Assembly: GCF_026262505.1 (NCBI RefSeq) | Contig: NC_067206.1 | Span: 11,985,507-12,049,506, forward strand | Source of the DNA: Trichomonas vaginalis G3 | Lineage: Eukaryota; Parabasalia; Trichomonadida; Trichomonadidae | Direction: 5' to 3' | DNA: 64,000 bases | Part shown: positions 38,745 to 47,960 of the stretch, in pieces | How positions within the stretch are numbered: the stretch's first letter is position 1 | Layout of the letters: each line of letters begins with the position of its first letter | Position numbers and translations under genes: made by a program | Notes under the pieces: generated by a model | Databases searched by the model: none | Seen by the model: the letters and a program-made list of their open reading frames with translations, nothing else | Told to the model about the DNA's origin: nothing

Positions 38745-40077
38745 ATTACTTCATTACTAATTAATTACGACATAAAATATATTTAGTTCATTCGGTACCA
38801 TGCGAATATAGTCACAAATGGTGGCATGTAATCTTTACCCAAGCCTGTTGATTTGTTGTGAAAGTGTGTGAATGATTTCCTCCTGGTTCAGTTGGTCGAA
38901 AAATCTTTTTTGCTGCATTGTTATAAGATGGAGATAAAGTCATTGCCAGCTTTATAGTCTGAGTTGTATAATGGGTGGTCTCTTAATGAGTGGCTATGGT
39001 CGCCAGAAAAGTTTGTAGTTCCTGTATGAGTGTGCGGTGGAAGGTTTGCTTCTTTAATTTTCTTCGAACCTCCTGTTTGCTTTGAATATCTAGCACAGTA
39101 TAAGAATTTGTCTACAATCTGCTTCCACGTACCAAAACCCAGAACTGTTGCGGATTTGTTGAGTTCATTGACGTATAAATAGAACCAACAGGATATAATG
39201 TTTGAAGTATTTCATTTTTCATGCTTGTAATCACATCATTTACTTCCGACTTCTTTGCATAATTTTATCAACATAAGTTTATTGCTTTAAGGTCTAAACA
39301 TCCTGAAACCCATCCTGTATCAGCTTTAACTTTAAAAGTCTCCGATGTCCATTCATGATACCATTCAACCTTTTCTTTAATTTCATTATCTTTTTCATCA
39401 ACATAAGTTTTATCTGCTTTAAGGTCTAAACATCCCGAAACCCATCCTGTATCAGCTTTAACTTTAAAGTCTCCGATGTCCATTCATGATACCATTCAAC
39501 CTTTTCTTTAATTTCATTATCTTTTTCATCAACATAAGTTTTATCTGCTTTAAGGTCCTAAACATCCTGAACCCATCCTGTATCAGCTTTAATTTAAAAG
39601 TCTCCGATGTCCATTCATGATACCATTCAACATTTTCTTTAATTTCATTATCTTTTTCATCAACATAAACAAATTTGCCTTCTTATTTAATTCACTATCC
39701 ACATATTCCTTATCCACTTCTTCATTGTCGTTTAGGAAACCTTCTATGAATTCCTCATTTAAATTAAATCTTCCAATCTTCAAAACTTTAGGAAATGCAT
39801 TTAATGCGTAATATCTCTGTTCTTTGGTGGAATTGATGTTATATCATCCGTTATTCCTTTAATTTTTGAATTCATAAATAAAATTTCTTTTATATTTGAT
39901 ATCACTGCACCACTTTGCAAACGAATTCGAAATGGTCATTTTCAATACTATCTCCAAATCTCCATATTTCAACCTTTGCGTTTGTTCTGCCGTCTTTGAA
40001 TTATATGCATATATGGCGTATGTAATGGTCTGAAGGACCTGGGCGCTTTGCGCCTTAAGTTGTTGTTGTTTAATCAT
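38745..40077 (-). pseudogene. Maverick fibre-like protein with tandem repeats, fossil
   Basis: Four imperfect units of 128-131 bases, each beginning at CAACATAA (39271, 39399, 39530, 39661), encode repeats of the form ADKTYVDEKDNEIKEK plus KADTGWVSGCLDLK. The first part of each repeat resembles triple-coiled-coil repeats of phage and virus fibres. The N-terminal end lies near 40077. A virion fibre or attachment protein is inferred. Broken in several places. Confidence 0.55.
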
Positions 40078-40096
40078 TTATTACGATTTAAAAATA

Positions 40097-40738
40097 AATA
40101 TTTAATTCGTTATCTCATCAGCTATTTTCTCTATTTGAAATTGCCATAATATTTCATTCATAAATTCTAAATCACAATCAAATAGGTCAGTTATTCTAAA
40201 TTTAATATTTGATAAATCTTTTGAATGAAGAATAAATGAATTCCCGGATAATTGAAACGGATATGATAAAAAATGTGTTTAAGTTGATGGATAAAATGTT
40301 TTGTATTGATGGGTAAGAGTTAGGGTCTAATGTTTGATGTGAAAATCTCATTGGGGTATTAACTTTATCACATTTGATTAAAATGAAATTGGAACCAGTG
40401 TCAGAATACAAAACATCCCAACATCTTTTTCAAAATTTAATATCCCACAACAATGAACGAAGATGAGGAGTACAAAATTTAATTTTCGGCGGGAATTTAA
40501 TAAGGTTATTTATTTCATCAAGTTCAAAAAGTTTATCGGGTTTTGATTTAAAATTTTCTTCATACCATACGATAAATGATTCATTTAAATAACTTAAAAT
40601 CATGTTAATATCCCATTTCGCTATCACATTATTTATATACATATCATACGTTTTTTCAAGGTCATCTTTAATAAATGATATATAATCTGAAGGGTCTAAA
40701 AGAATGGGATTAAATTTACCACTCACAGAAACGAGAGT
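40097..40738 (-). pseudogene. Maverick unknown gene, minus strand, fossil
   Basis: A coding-like region with a well-formed N-terminal part (PILLDPSDYISFIKDDLEKTY) and a less clear remainder. No family recognised. It lies in the capsid block and may be a structural protein. It looks broken once or twice. Confidence 0.4.
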
Positions 40739-40796
40739 AACATTATAAATTCCGCTAACTGTTAAATTTAATTCACAGCTATTATTCGAAATAATA

Positions 40797-41216
40797 TTGA
40801 TAATTGATATTTTTATTACGATTAAAAATATGGTAAAGCGTTATTTTCCAGTGATAAATAAAACTAGAATAAGATTACCTCAAGAATTCATAAATTCAAC
40901 GAATAAGAAATTCATTCATGTTATAAATTTTAGTGTTTTCAGAAAATATGAGTCAGTGTCATATTCATCAACAGGTTATATTTCACTTCATTCAAATTTA
41001 GTTCAATCAAACCCATATAATGACCATTTCATAAGATTTTCAGATGGTATTAAAAATGTAATTGATAGATTAAAATATGAACAGATTGACAATATCGAAT
41101 TTTTGGAATTTTGGTTTAAATATCCCGATGGAAAAAGATTGAAGTTAAAGAAAGCTGATACTATAACAAAAACAATTACAATGACCGATCCGGTAGTGGG
41201 GAACAAAAAGAAATAA
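40797..41216 (+). CDS. Maverick unknown protein, 139 aa
   Basis: A plus-strand frame among minus-strand virion genes. Beta-rich (KFIHVINFSVFRKYESVSYSS, IEFLEFWFKYPDGKRLKL) with a basic tail. The strand pattern would suit a small jelly-roll or virion protein, but I cannot name it. Confidence 0.45.
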   Translation: MIIDIFITIKNMVKRYFPVINKTRIRLPQEFINSTNKKFIHVINFSVFRKYESVSYSSTGYISLHSNLVQSNPYNDHFIRFSDGIKNVIDRLKYEQIDNIEFLEFWFKYPDGKRLKLKKADTITKTITMTDPVVGNKKK

Positions 41217-41304
41217 AACAAACGATAGAAACTGGTGAAAGGTCAATTATTATTGATTATGATTCAAAGGATTATTATTCGATAATGTTAATGCTTGAAT
41301 ATTA

Positions 41305-41970
41305 AATAGCCTTAACAAAGAATTTTTCAAGTGATATTTTATATTCATCAACGATTTTATTATAAATATCATTATATGTTAAATGAAGTTCAGTTGTTGT
41401 TCCGTTCTTTGATATCTTAATTGTGCTAATATCCTTTATAGGATTTATTTTTGCAACTGTTCCGCAGCATGAAACCTCATCATCTATGAAAAATTGAATC
41501 TTAACGTCTGAATCTTGAACATCACAAAGAATGGCGATAATGTGAATTAATGATTCATAAGGTAAAAATAATTAAACCGGATTGGTCAATTAAATTTATT
41601 ATTGAATCATAATTATTAATTATTATATCACGGTAAATTTTCATTAATTCAGAATTAATGTCTATTTTATATGGGTTCTCGATGTTTGATGAAAGAGGTG
41701 GGGGGTATGTTGGATAAGTGGGAATTTCAACAGGTTCTTTACCGGGTTCAGATAAAATGATTGGGTCTCCATCTTCTTTATTTTGCTCCTCTCCTTTTTC
41801 GGTAAGTCACGAGTTAATAAATTTGGTTGAGTTGCTGACCTTGTTAATTCAGGGCTAACATTAACTTTAACATTTTGAATAATTCGTGATTTATCATCAT
41901 TTACGTTATAACCAACCGTAATCTCTGCTTTTGCGTTAGTGTTCTTTTGACTAGTGAAACGTCTTCTCAT
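41305..41970 (-). pseudogene. Maverick unknown virion-block gene, fossil
   Basis: The N-terminus begins with a basic segment (MRRRFTSQKNTNAK), then a proline-rich centre. The position between the ATPase side of the block and the fibre gene is where a penton or minor capsid gene might be expected, but no diagnostic sequence is visible. Broken about twice. Confidence 0.4.
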
Positions 41971-42144
41971 TTATATTCGAATAAAAAAATATATTTAAAC
42001 TTTTATTTTGCTGGAAGTTTTGAATCTATTATTCCTGTATTTGTTCTTGAAGTTGATTTTTAGCTGGTTCATTGTAATTAATAGACCTAATATATTCATT
42101 AATTGCATTCTTATAATCATCTGATTTCTCAAATTTTCTTTTAT

Positions 42145-42898
42145 CTATTCCTTAACTAAATCATAAGTTAAACCTCGTTGCTGATATAATGGTTTCTTAA
42201 TTAAATCTTTGAATGCTTGAGATAAAGCACCTGATGCAATTCTTGCTACTATAATTGGTTGGAATTGATGTTTAAGTTCATCTTTAACATTTGCGAAAAC
42301 TGGATCGAATAAAGCAACTTTAAAGAATTTCTTAGCTGAAATTTCAGGTCTAATATTTGCATATTGACCATCAAACTGGTTAGAATATTGTGGTAATCCA
42401 TCCGGTCCCTCTTCAATAGCATTTAATTCTTCATTGAAATAAGAATATGGATTATAACGGTATGAATTAATTGGACCATTTTCACCTTCTCCAATGTATT
42501 GTTTAACAGCTTTTCCATTTTCATCAAATTGCATAGGATAACGTTCATTATATGCTTTACGTTTAGGATAATCAGTTATAGTTAATTTGTAACCATTTAT
42601 GACTTTAATATTACCTTGACCATCAGTAACGAAAACTTCATTTATACCATCGGGTTTTCCATTTGGACCCGTAATGTCTGCTTCGTGTGCTTCCCAATTT
42701 GGACCTTGACGTTTGGCATATGCTTGAGCTTCTGGTAATGTTAAAACGTTTCTCATTTGTTTAACATCTTTTTGAAGACCAGCAACAATATGAACTAATT
42801 CTTTCATTCCATCAGGAACTTTCATAGTTCTATTATATGCACCTTTTTGTTTGTTCTTGTTTTAATGGAACCTGTAGAAGATTTGCCATTTCTGTCAT
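42145..42898 (-). pseudogene. Maverick unknown structural protein, fossil
   Basis: A ~240-codon region whose product has an N-terminal helix, Gly/Asn-rich loops ([18 protein letters not shown]) and tyrosine-rich segments, followed by a helical C-terminus. It sits directly beside the packaging ATPase, suggesting a virion role. At least one break. Confidence 0.45.
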
Positions 42899-42938
42899 GT
42901 TTAATTATAAATAAAAAATAAAAATTAATTATAAAAAG

Positions 42939-43764
42939 TTAATCAAATTTAACACTTCCTTTATTTAAATCAACTATTATTTTTCCATGTTCACCTAATT
43001 GCTGATATTGTGTGTAAAGTTCATTAATGCTCATTGGTAAATTCACTTGATAAAGCATAACGTTCAACTGTTGACGACTAAACCCACTGAAAATGAAAAG
43101 TGTTGATAGATTTGATTTAATGTTTGTGCTTAATGCTTTGAAATATTGAACAGCCATAAAGAATGAACACTGAATGTGTCGACATTGAGTTAATAACTGA
43201 TTAAAATATGATTTCTCATTTGTTATTAGTTTTGATTTCACTGCATCATCTAGAAAAATGAGTGAATGCAAAAATTCTCTATCAAAATTTGAAATAGAAA
43301 GTGTTTCAAATAATTCATCCCGTTGTTTATCAATAATTTTATCCTCTAATCCTTGCTTCTTGATTGTATTATATAATTCTTTATACATTAAAAAGTTTTT
43401 TAAATAATCTTCTGCTTCTTCTTGTGATAAATAAATAATTGGAATTTTGATTAAATGCTTTAAAGATTCAAATGTATCATCTGATGGTGAACCTGAACGG
43501 TTGATATAAATTAACACATGTGAATAGGGGAATGTTAGCAATAATGATAATTTGTTTTAATATCGTTAATGTTTTACCTTTATTCTGTTTACCAATTGCT
43601 GCAGTGATTGAATTTAAGTAACATTCAGAATATGGAATTTTCATTAATTTTTCCTTAGATAGAGCATTTCTATTATCACTCAATGCTTCATTAATCATAT
43701 CATCTACGTATGTATTATATACTCCCGCTAATTCTTCATAAGGGGTGGATGAATTTAAATCCAT
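42939..43764 (-). pseudogene. Maverick packaging ATPase (FtsK/HerA, A32-like), fossil
   Basis: Walker A reads AAIGKQNKGKTLTILKQI, and a Walker B-like strand LIFLDDAV follows after the expected distance. The total of ~275 codons matches A32-like genome-packaging ATPases of Polintons and virophages. It lies next to the capsid gene, as usual. Broken about once. Confidence 0.75.
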
Positions 43765-43798
43765 TTAATCAAAAATAAATTTATAATTTTAAACATTT

Positions 43799-45430
43799 CT
43801 ATTCATCAATATTTTCATCATATGAACTTCTATACTGTGGTGGTGTACCTGTTGGATGATATTTCAAACCTTCGTCCGGTGTCCATGTCCAATATGTAGT
43901 CCTAGTAAACCAAACCTGAGGAGGATTTGTCACCTTTGAACAGTAAGTGTCATTTTCACCCTGAATGATTGGATAAGCTTTCACTTGTACTGTAACTTGT
44001 GAGTTGAAAGTTTCTAATCCATCAAAGAATATACCCGCTCCATCACGTTGAACTGGAATAGTGCATAAGAATGAAGTTTGGTCTTTCCATGTTCTAGCTA
44101 ATGGCGTGCCATCATCTGCATTCAGTGGTCTAGTTAATGAGTCCTCGTATTCTTCTGTGCATTCATTCACTCCATCTAAATCAGAAGCTTGAGGCATACG
44201 TGTAAAGAATATGTCGCCCACTGTGGTCATCGCTTGATCGGGGAAGTTTCTGGAATCTATAGTGACCTGAAGACCTCGAAGCATTGGATTTTCTTAAAAC
44301 CGTTCTTTGCATTGCATTCTTCGGAAATGTTAACACAACATCTGTAACATTATGGAAGAGCGTATGAGAAATCTGAGCTAATACCTTCAGGAGTGATGCA
44401 ACCTCCATTTAGTGAACGAACGTCAATATGTTGAGCTGGAATCATGAATGGATCTTCCTTACTAAATAAACGTGGTATTGCTTTAACTGATTCTTCAATT
44501 AAACGTATCCTGGTGTAATGCATTTATCCTCTAAAACTTCATCTTTGTGCATGAAATAATAACGTCATCAACTGTTGCCTCAGCAGATGTAGCGGCTAAG
44601 CTTGTAATTAATTTGGCAGGAAGTCCGATTTGTTGGAATTGCGATCATATTTATAAACATGATTCATAATCTTTTCGTAATTTTCATCAGTTATCTTTTC
44701 ATAAACGTAATTTTGTAAATCAGCAACTCTTAACGGGTCAACCTGACAAAATACTAAAGTATCCCTGAAAACATAATATTTAAGAATGATTTCACAAATG
44801 ATTTAGGATAATCATCGAACGCCTGAAATGCTAACAAATCATTTACCGGAATAATCATATCAAAAGTGATATCAACTTCTTCATTTGCTTTCTTGAAAAA
44901 CTTCTGAAGGGTCAATATATTTACCACATACTGAGTTATCATATTTTTGAACATTATTATATAACGAATGAACAAAACTTTTTAACTTTCCTTTCTGATT
45001 TTGGTTTATATGTTGCAAATGCGAAAGATTCACGGGCGCAATCCATCTGAAGATAACCGGCATCACCTCTTTCGGTTTCTACTTCTAATTGTTTAAAGCT
45101 TTGATTTGATGATTTGTAACCAACGAATAAACGCATGCATTTAAAAGCGGCATCACATGTGAAAGCTTTATTTGAAACTAGAGTTGCTTTAACTTTGCGT
45201 TTAATATATGTGTCACCTAATTGGTTCACATCATGAGCCGGATTGTAATTCTTAAATGAGTTTGTTTATCATCAAAATATGGAGCATCAGAGTCATAGCA
45301 TGAACTTTCAAGTTCTCTATAATAATCTTCTACCGTCATTCTTTGCGAATATTTCATTTATCTTTTCGAATGAATGAAACACATTTCCATTAATCGGTTT
45401 AGTGTTTGGCACCAAATAGTTAGTCGTCAT
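43799..45430 (-). pseudogene. Maverick major capsid protein (double jelly-roll type), fossil
   Basis: About 540 codons, the normal size for a Polinton or virophage major capsid protein. The C-terminal part is beta-rich with aromatic strands (TIPVQRDGAGIFFDGL, TVQVKAYPIIQGEND, WFTRTTYWTWTPDEGL). Order and orientation next to the ATPase support the call more than any single motif. Broken in several places, about four to six. Confidence 0.65.
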
Positions 45431-45497
45431 TTATTAATAAATAAAAACAAAATTAAAAGATGAAAATGAATTTTTAATTTTAATGAAATAATCAACT

Positions 45498-45711
45498 ATG
45501 GCTGCGGGTATATTTAAGAAACTGTGGGATAAAGTAAAAAGAGGAGCGAGTAAAGTTTGGGAAACATTGAAGAAGGGAGCAAATTGGATATTTAAGAATA
45601 AAGAGCAATTAGTGACGTTGCTGAATCAATAACACCAAAAGCTGCCCCAATAAGAGAAGTTTTAAATAAAGGAGAAAAAGTTTATCAAAGACTACAACCG
45701 ATACTAAGATA
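45498..45711 (+). pseudogene. Small amphipathic Maverick protein, plus strand, fossil
   Basis: Opens with MAAGIFKKLWDKVKRGASKVW, a basic amphipathic helix similar to the start of the minus-strand gene ending at 45777. The two genes look like facing paralogues. Broken about once. A membrane-active virion peptide is a plausible role by analogy with adenovirus minor proteins; this is inference. Confidence 0.5.
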
Positions 45712-45776
45712 AAAATAATTTTAAAATAATTTATTTTTCCACTATCTACCTCCTATTTTATTAAGTATTCCTTCAG

Positions 45777-45978
45777 CTATTCACCAATTGCGTTACCTGC
45801 TTGTGCTCCCATCGCCGGATTACCTGCTTTAGTACCTAATACTCCACCTATGATAGTTCCTGCCGTTTTCGCTACTGGTGCCAAAAAGTTTGCAATGGGT
45901 TTAATAATCTTTTTATGAACCCAACCCGCAGCTTTCTTAATTCCATCCCATAATTTTTTAAAGAATCCTGCCGCCATT
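45777..45978 (-). CDS. Small amphipathic Maverick protein, minus strand
   Basis: Starting at the ATG of MAAGFFKKLWDGIKKAAGWV, the product has an amphipathic cationic helix followed by a glycine/alanine-rich hydrophobic segment (TAGTIIGGVLGTKAG). It is the facing counterpart of 45498-45711. The pattern fits membrane-lytic or membrane-associated minor capsid proteins. Confidence 0.5.
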
Positions 45979-46044
45979 TCTGATTTAATATTAATTAAAA
46001 AAATATATTTCATCACTTATATTCTAATTTTTATTTAATGATAA

Positions 46045-46413
46045 ATGAAACCGATTTTAAAAATAAATGAAACAGAGGAGGAAGAAATAAATGAAAGTGA
46101 AAATGTTCAACAAAAAATAAACGTTGTTAAACCAATTACTGAAATAAAAATTTTTTCATCTGTTGAAGAATTTAATGACTATTATGCTAATAATAAAAAA
46201 TTATTTGAAGAATTGACAACATGTAAATTGAATAAAATGTTTAAAGTTGATGGATTCAAAATTTCAAAAATAAAAGGAGTGGTTAGTTTGAAATCTATTC
46301 CTCAATCAAGAATCACCTCATTAATGAAAATTGATGATTTAACAAAAAGAATAGAAGAGATTGAAGAAAGAATGAATCAAATAATTGATTTCATAAATTC
46401 AAATAATCATTAG
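46045..46413 (+). CDS. Maverick unknown protein with C-terminal coiled coil, 122 aa
   Basis: The frame looks whole. An acidic start, a short folded middle (FSSVEEFNDYYANNKKLFEE) and a C-terminal coiled coil (DLTKRIEEIEERMNQIIDFI). Converges with the next gene, leaving only four bases between the stops. Confidence 0.55.
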   Translation: MKPILKINETEEEEINESENVQQKINVVKPITEIKIFSSVEEFNDYYANNKKLFEELTTCKLNKMFKVDGFKISKIKGVVSLKSIPQSRITSLMKIDDLTKRIEEIEERMNQIIDFINSNNH

Positions 46414-46417
46414 TTTC

Positions 46418-46891
46418 TTAAAGTTCAATGTTGAACTCATCAAATTCTTCTTCATCATTACCATTACCTTTAGCGAGTTTATTTACTCTTTCAACTCTAT
46501 CTTTTGATAGTCTTGCGTTTAATTTTTTCTGAAGTTTTTCGTTACCAAGTTCTAAAATTTTACATGGATGATATTTAAACCTGTTAAATTCTTTTTCCTC
46601 AGTTTTAATCATTAATCTACAAAGAACTTTAGTGAGGTGGTTTTGTTGTTTAAACCATTTATCCTTAATATTTGTTATAAATTCAATATCCGGAATTAAT
46701 TCCCAAATTTTTGAATTTTCGATTAATTTACCATCAAATGCAAAAGCAATAGGTTTAATATTAAACTTACCTTTATAAAATAAACTTTGTATGTAATCAT
46801 CAAAATAAACGTCTACTTGTTTAACCTGGGTGAGAATTGGTGAAAGTTTATTCATTAATTGATTTACAGTCACGAATTTTGATTCACTCAT
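46418..46891 (-). CDS. Maverick unknown protein next to the right arm, ~157 aa
   Basis: Starting at MSESKFVTVNQLMNKL, whose ATG lies exactly at the inner edge of the right terminal repeat. The product has an acidic tail and no recognised family. The first bases of this gene and of the left-arm gene (29024) are the same, because both start codons belong to the terminal repeat. The frame looks whole. Confidence 0.55.
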   Translation of the reverse strand: MSESKFVTVNQLMNKLSPILTQVKQVDVYFDDYIQSLFYKGKFNIKPIAFAFDGKLIENSKIWELIPDIEFITNIKDKWFKQQNHLTKVLCRLMIKTEEKEFNRFKYHPCKILELGNEKLQKKLNARLSKDRVERVNKLAKGNGNDEEEFDEFNIEL

Positions 46892-46934
46892 TTCATACAA
46901 AATAAAAAAATAAAATAATAAACATAACTAAGTT

Positions 46935-47168
46935 TTAATTTTTCGTAAGAAGTTTATTTTCAATTTCTTTTACTCGTTTATGAGGTCTTTGATTATGACT
47001 CCATTGATTCCATGAAATTAAATATTCTTTATCATTATATTTATACCTCATTAGCTTATTTTGGCTTTCATATTCATTTAATAATTCACAATCTTCATTT
47101 TTAAATTGAAGTTTAACCCATTCAGGATTTAAACAATGTTTAATTAATCGCGGAATATCTGACATCAT
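46935..47168 (-). CDS. 77-aa protein encoded inside the terminal repeat
   Basis: The frame runs from MMSDIPRLIKHCLNPEWVKL to a basic end with a tryptophan-rich middle (YLISWNQWSHNQRPHKR). It lies wholly in the inner repeat, so the counterpart occurs at 28748-28981 in the other arm; this right copy looks whole and the left one does not. Short, basic and aromatic; it could bind DNA ends. No family recognised. Confidence 0.55.
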   Translation of the reverse strand: MMSDIPRLIKHCLNPEWVKLQFKNEDCELLNEYESQNKLMRYKYNDKEYLISWNQWSHNQRPHKRVKEIENKLLTKN

Positions 47169-47417
47169 CTATATATAGCTTCTTTTATAAAAGATAAAAA
47201 AATAAATTATTTTAAAATTAATGTTAATTTTTTAATGATTTATTTCATTATGTATGGGATGAGTCTAAATGTCTTACAATTTTGAAAATTTTTTAAATCT
47301 TGATTTATTCAAAAACGTAAGAAGAGAGAGGGTCAAAGTTGCTATTTGTCACTTTTCCACAAGAATCTAATGGGGAAAAAGTTATCATATAGTTGATCTC
47401 ATTGACTGAGGTGAGAG

Positions 47418-47490
47418 ATGCATGTAGTGTAATGGGATAAACAGTGTGATTGCTGCTCTACGTCCTAGGTTCGAGACACATTGGCTTCAT
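47418..47490 (+). tRNA. tRNA-like pseudogene or tRNA-derived element (box A/box B pair)
   Basis: TAGTGTAATGG at 47425-47435 fits the pol III box A consensus TRGYNNARYGG, and GGTTCGAGAC at 47468-47477 fits box B (GWTCRANNC). Their starts are 43 bases apart, the spacing found in tRNA genes. Acceptor, anticodon and T stems do not pair well, so this is probably a degenerate tRNA or the head of a tRNA-derived SINE within the extra segment of the right arm, not a working tRNA. Confidence 0.4.
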
Positions 47491-47824
47491 TTTTCTCTTT
47501 TTTATTGACGTAAACTATTCAATTTTTGTGTTATCCATTCAAATTTCAGAATTTTTTTTGCAGATTTCACGCTACATTCGAAGTTACCTTTTGTAACAAC
47601 CACCACTGCCTACGAAAGACGAAAGTGTGTCACGATTTCACCCGGAAATCCGACGGTTGTTTAAGAGTATGCACTTTTGTCACCTACTCAACGTAAGAAT
47701 AAAAACCGTAAGAATCATACATTTTTTACTTCATATGTTAAAAAAAATGATACAAAATTGTTCGATATTGTATGAATTCTTACGTTTACAAAAAAAGTCA
47801 CACAACCCGTCAACATATACTACT

Positions 47825-47830
47825 AAAATT
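47825..47830. repeat. Target-site duplication AAAATT, right
   Basis: Matches 28499-28504 exactly and fixes the right border of the Maverick. Confidence 0.92.
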
Positions 47831-47960
47831 AAAAATCATTTTAAAGATGTTCAACGATGATATTGGCTGGTATTGTCTCCAATGAGCTATGATTTAATAT
47901 CCAAAATCCCAAAAAAGGTACCAATGATTAAAGTTCAAACAAAATAATTTTGGAATAAAA

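Larger units (their letters stand above)
28505..47824. mobile_element. Maverick/Polinton, 19.3 kb, both ends present, several genes broken
   Basis: Both termini read inward from AGTAGTATATG, lie in long inverted repeats and are flanked by AAAATT on both sides, so the borders are certain. Parts in order: left arm, unknown inward gene, family B DNA polymerase with HNH insert, integrase, small protein, inverted primase/SF3-helicase unit, fibre-like repeat gene, unknown genes, packaging ATPase, major capsid protein, small amphipathic proteins, unknown genes, right arm. No adenain-type protease was recognised. The capsid block and helicase unit are on the minus strand; polymerase and integrase are on plus. 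It is a fossil: roughly ten or so breaks are spread over the polymerase, helicase, ATPase, capsid and fibre genes, while the integrase frame and several small genes look whole. Age: the arms are about 95% alike at the tips and nearly identical further in, so insertion is fairly recent. Confidence 0.95.
46887..47824 (-). repeat. Right terminal inverted repeat of the Maverick
   Basis: About 938 bases. Its inner ~330 bases and outer ~130 bases match the left arm. Between them lie about 450 bases (roughly 47244-47695) absent from the left arm and from the copy at 1-175, so this arm has gained a segment. The word ACGTAAGAA occurs near both sides of that segment (about 47314 and 47692), compatible with insertion or end duplication. 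Confidence 0.85.

Noticed and set aside
39271-39790. CRISPR array
   Set aside because: The units are contiguous coding repeats of ~130 b without unique spacers, in a eukaryotic genome.
28698-47218. Smaller Maverick borders at the inner, nearly identical repeat only
   Set aside because: No target duplication exists there, while the outer tips at 28505 and 47824 carry AGTAGTATATG ends and matching AAAATT flanks.
47418-47490. A functional tRNA gene
   Set aside because: Boxes A and B fit, but acceptor, anticodon and T stems do not pair.
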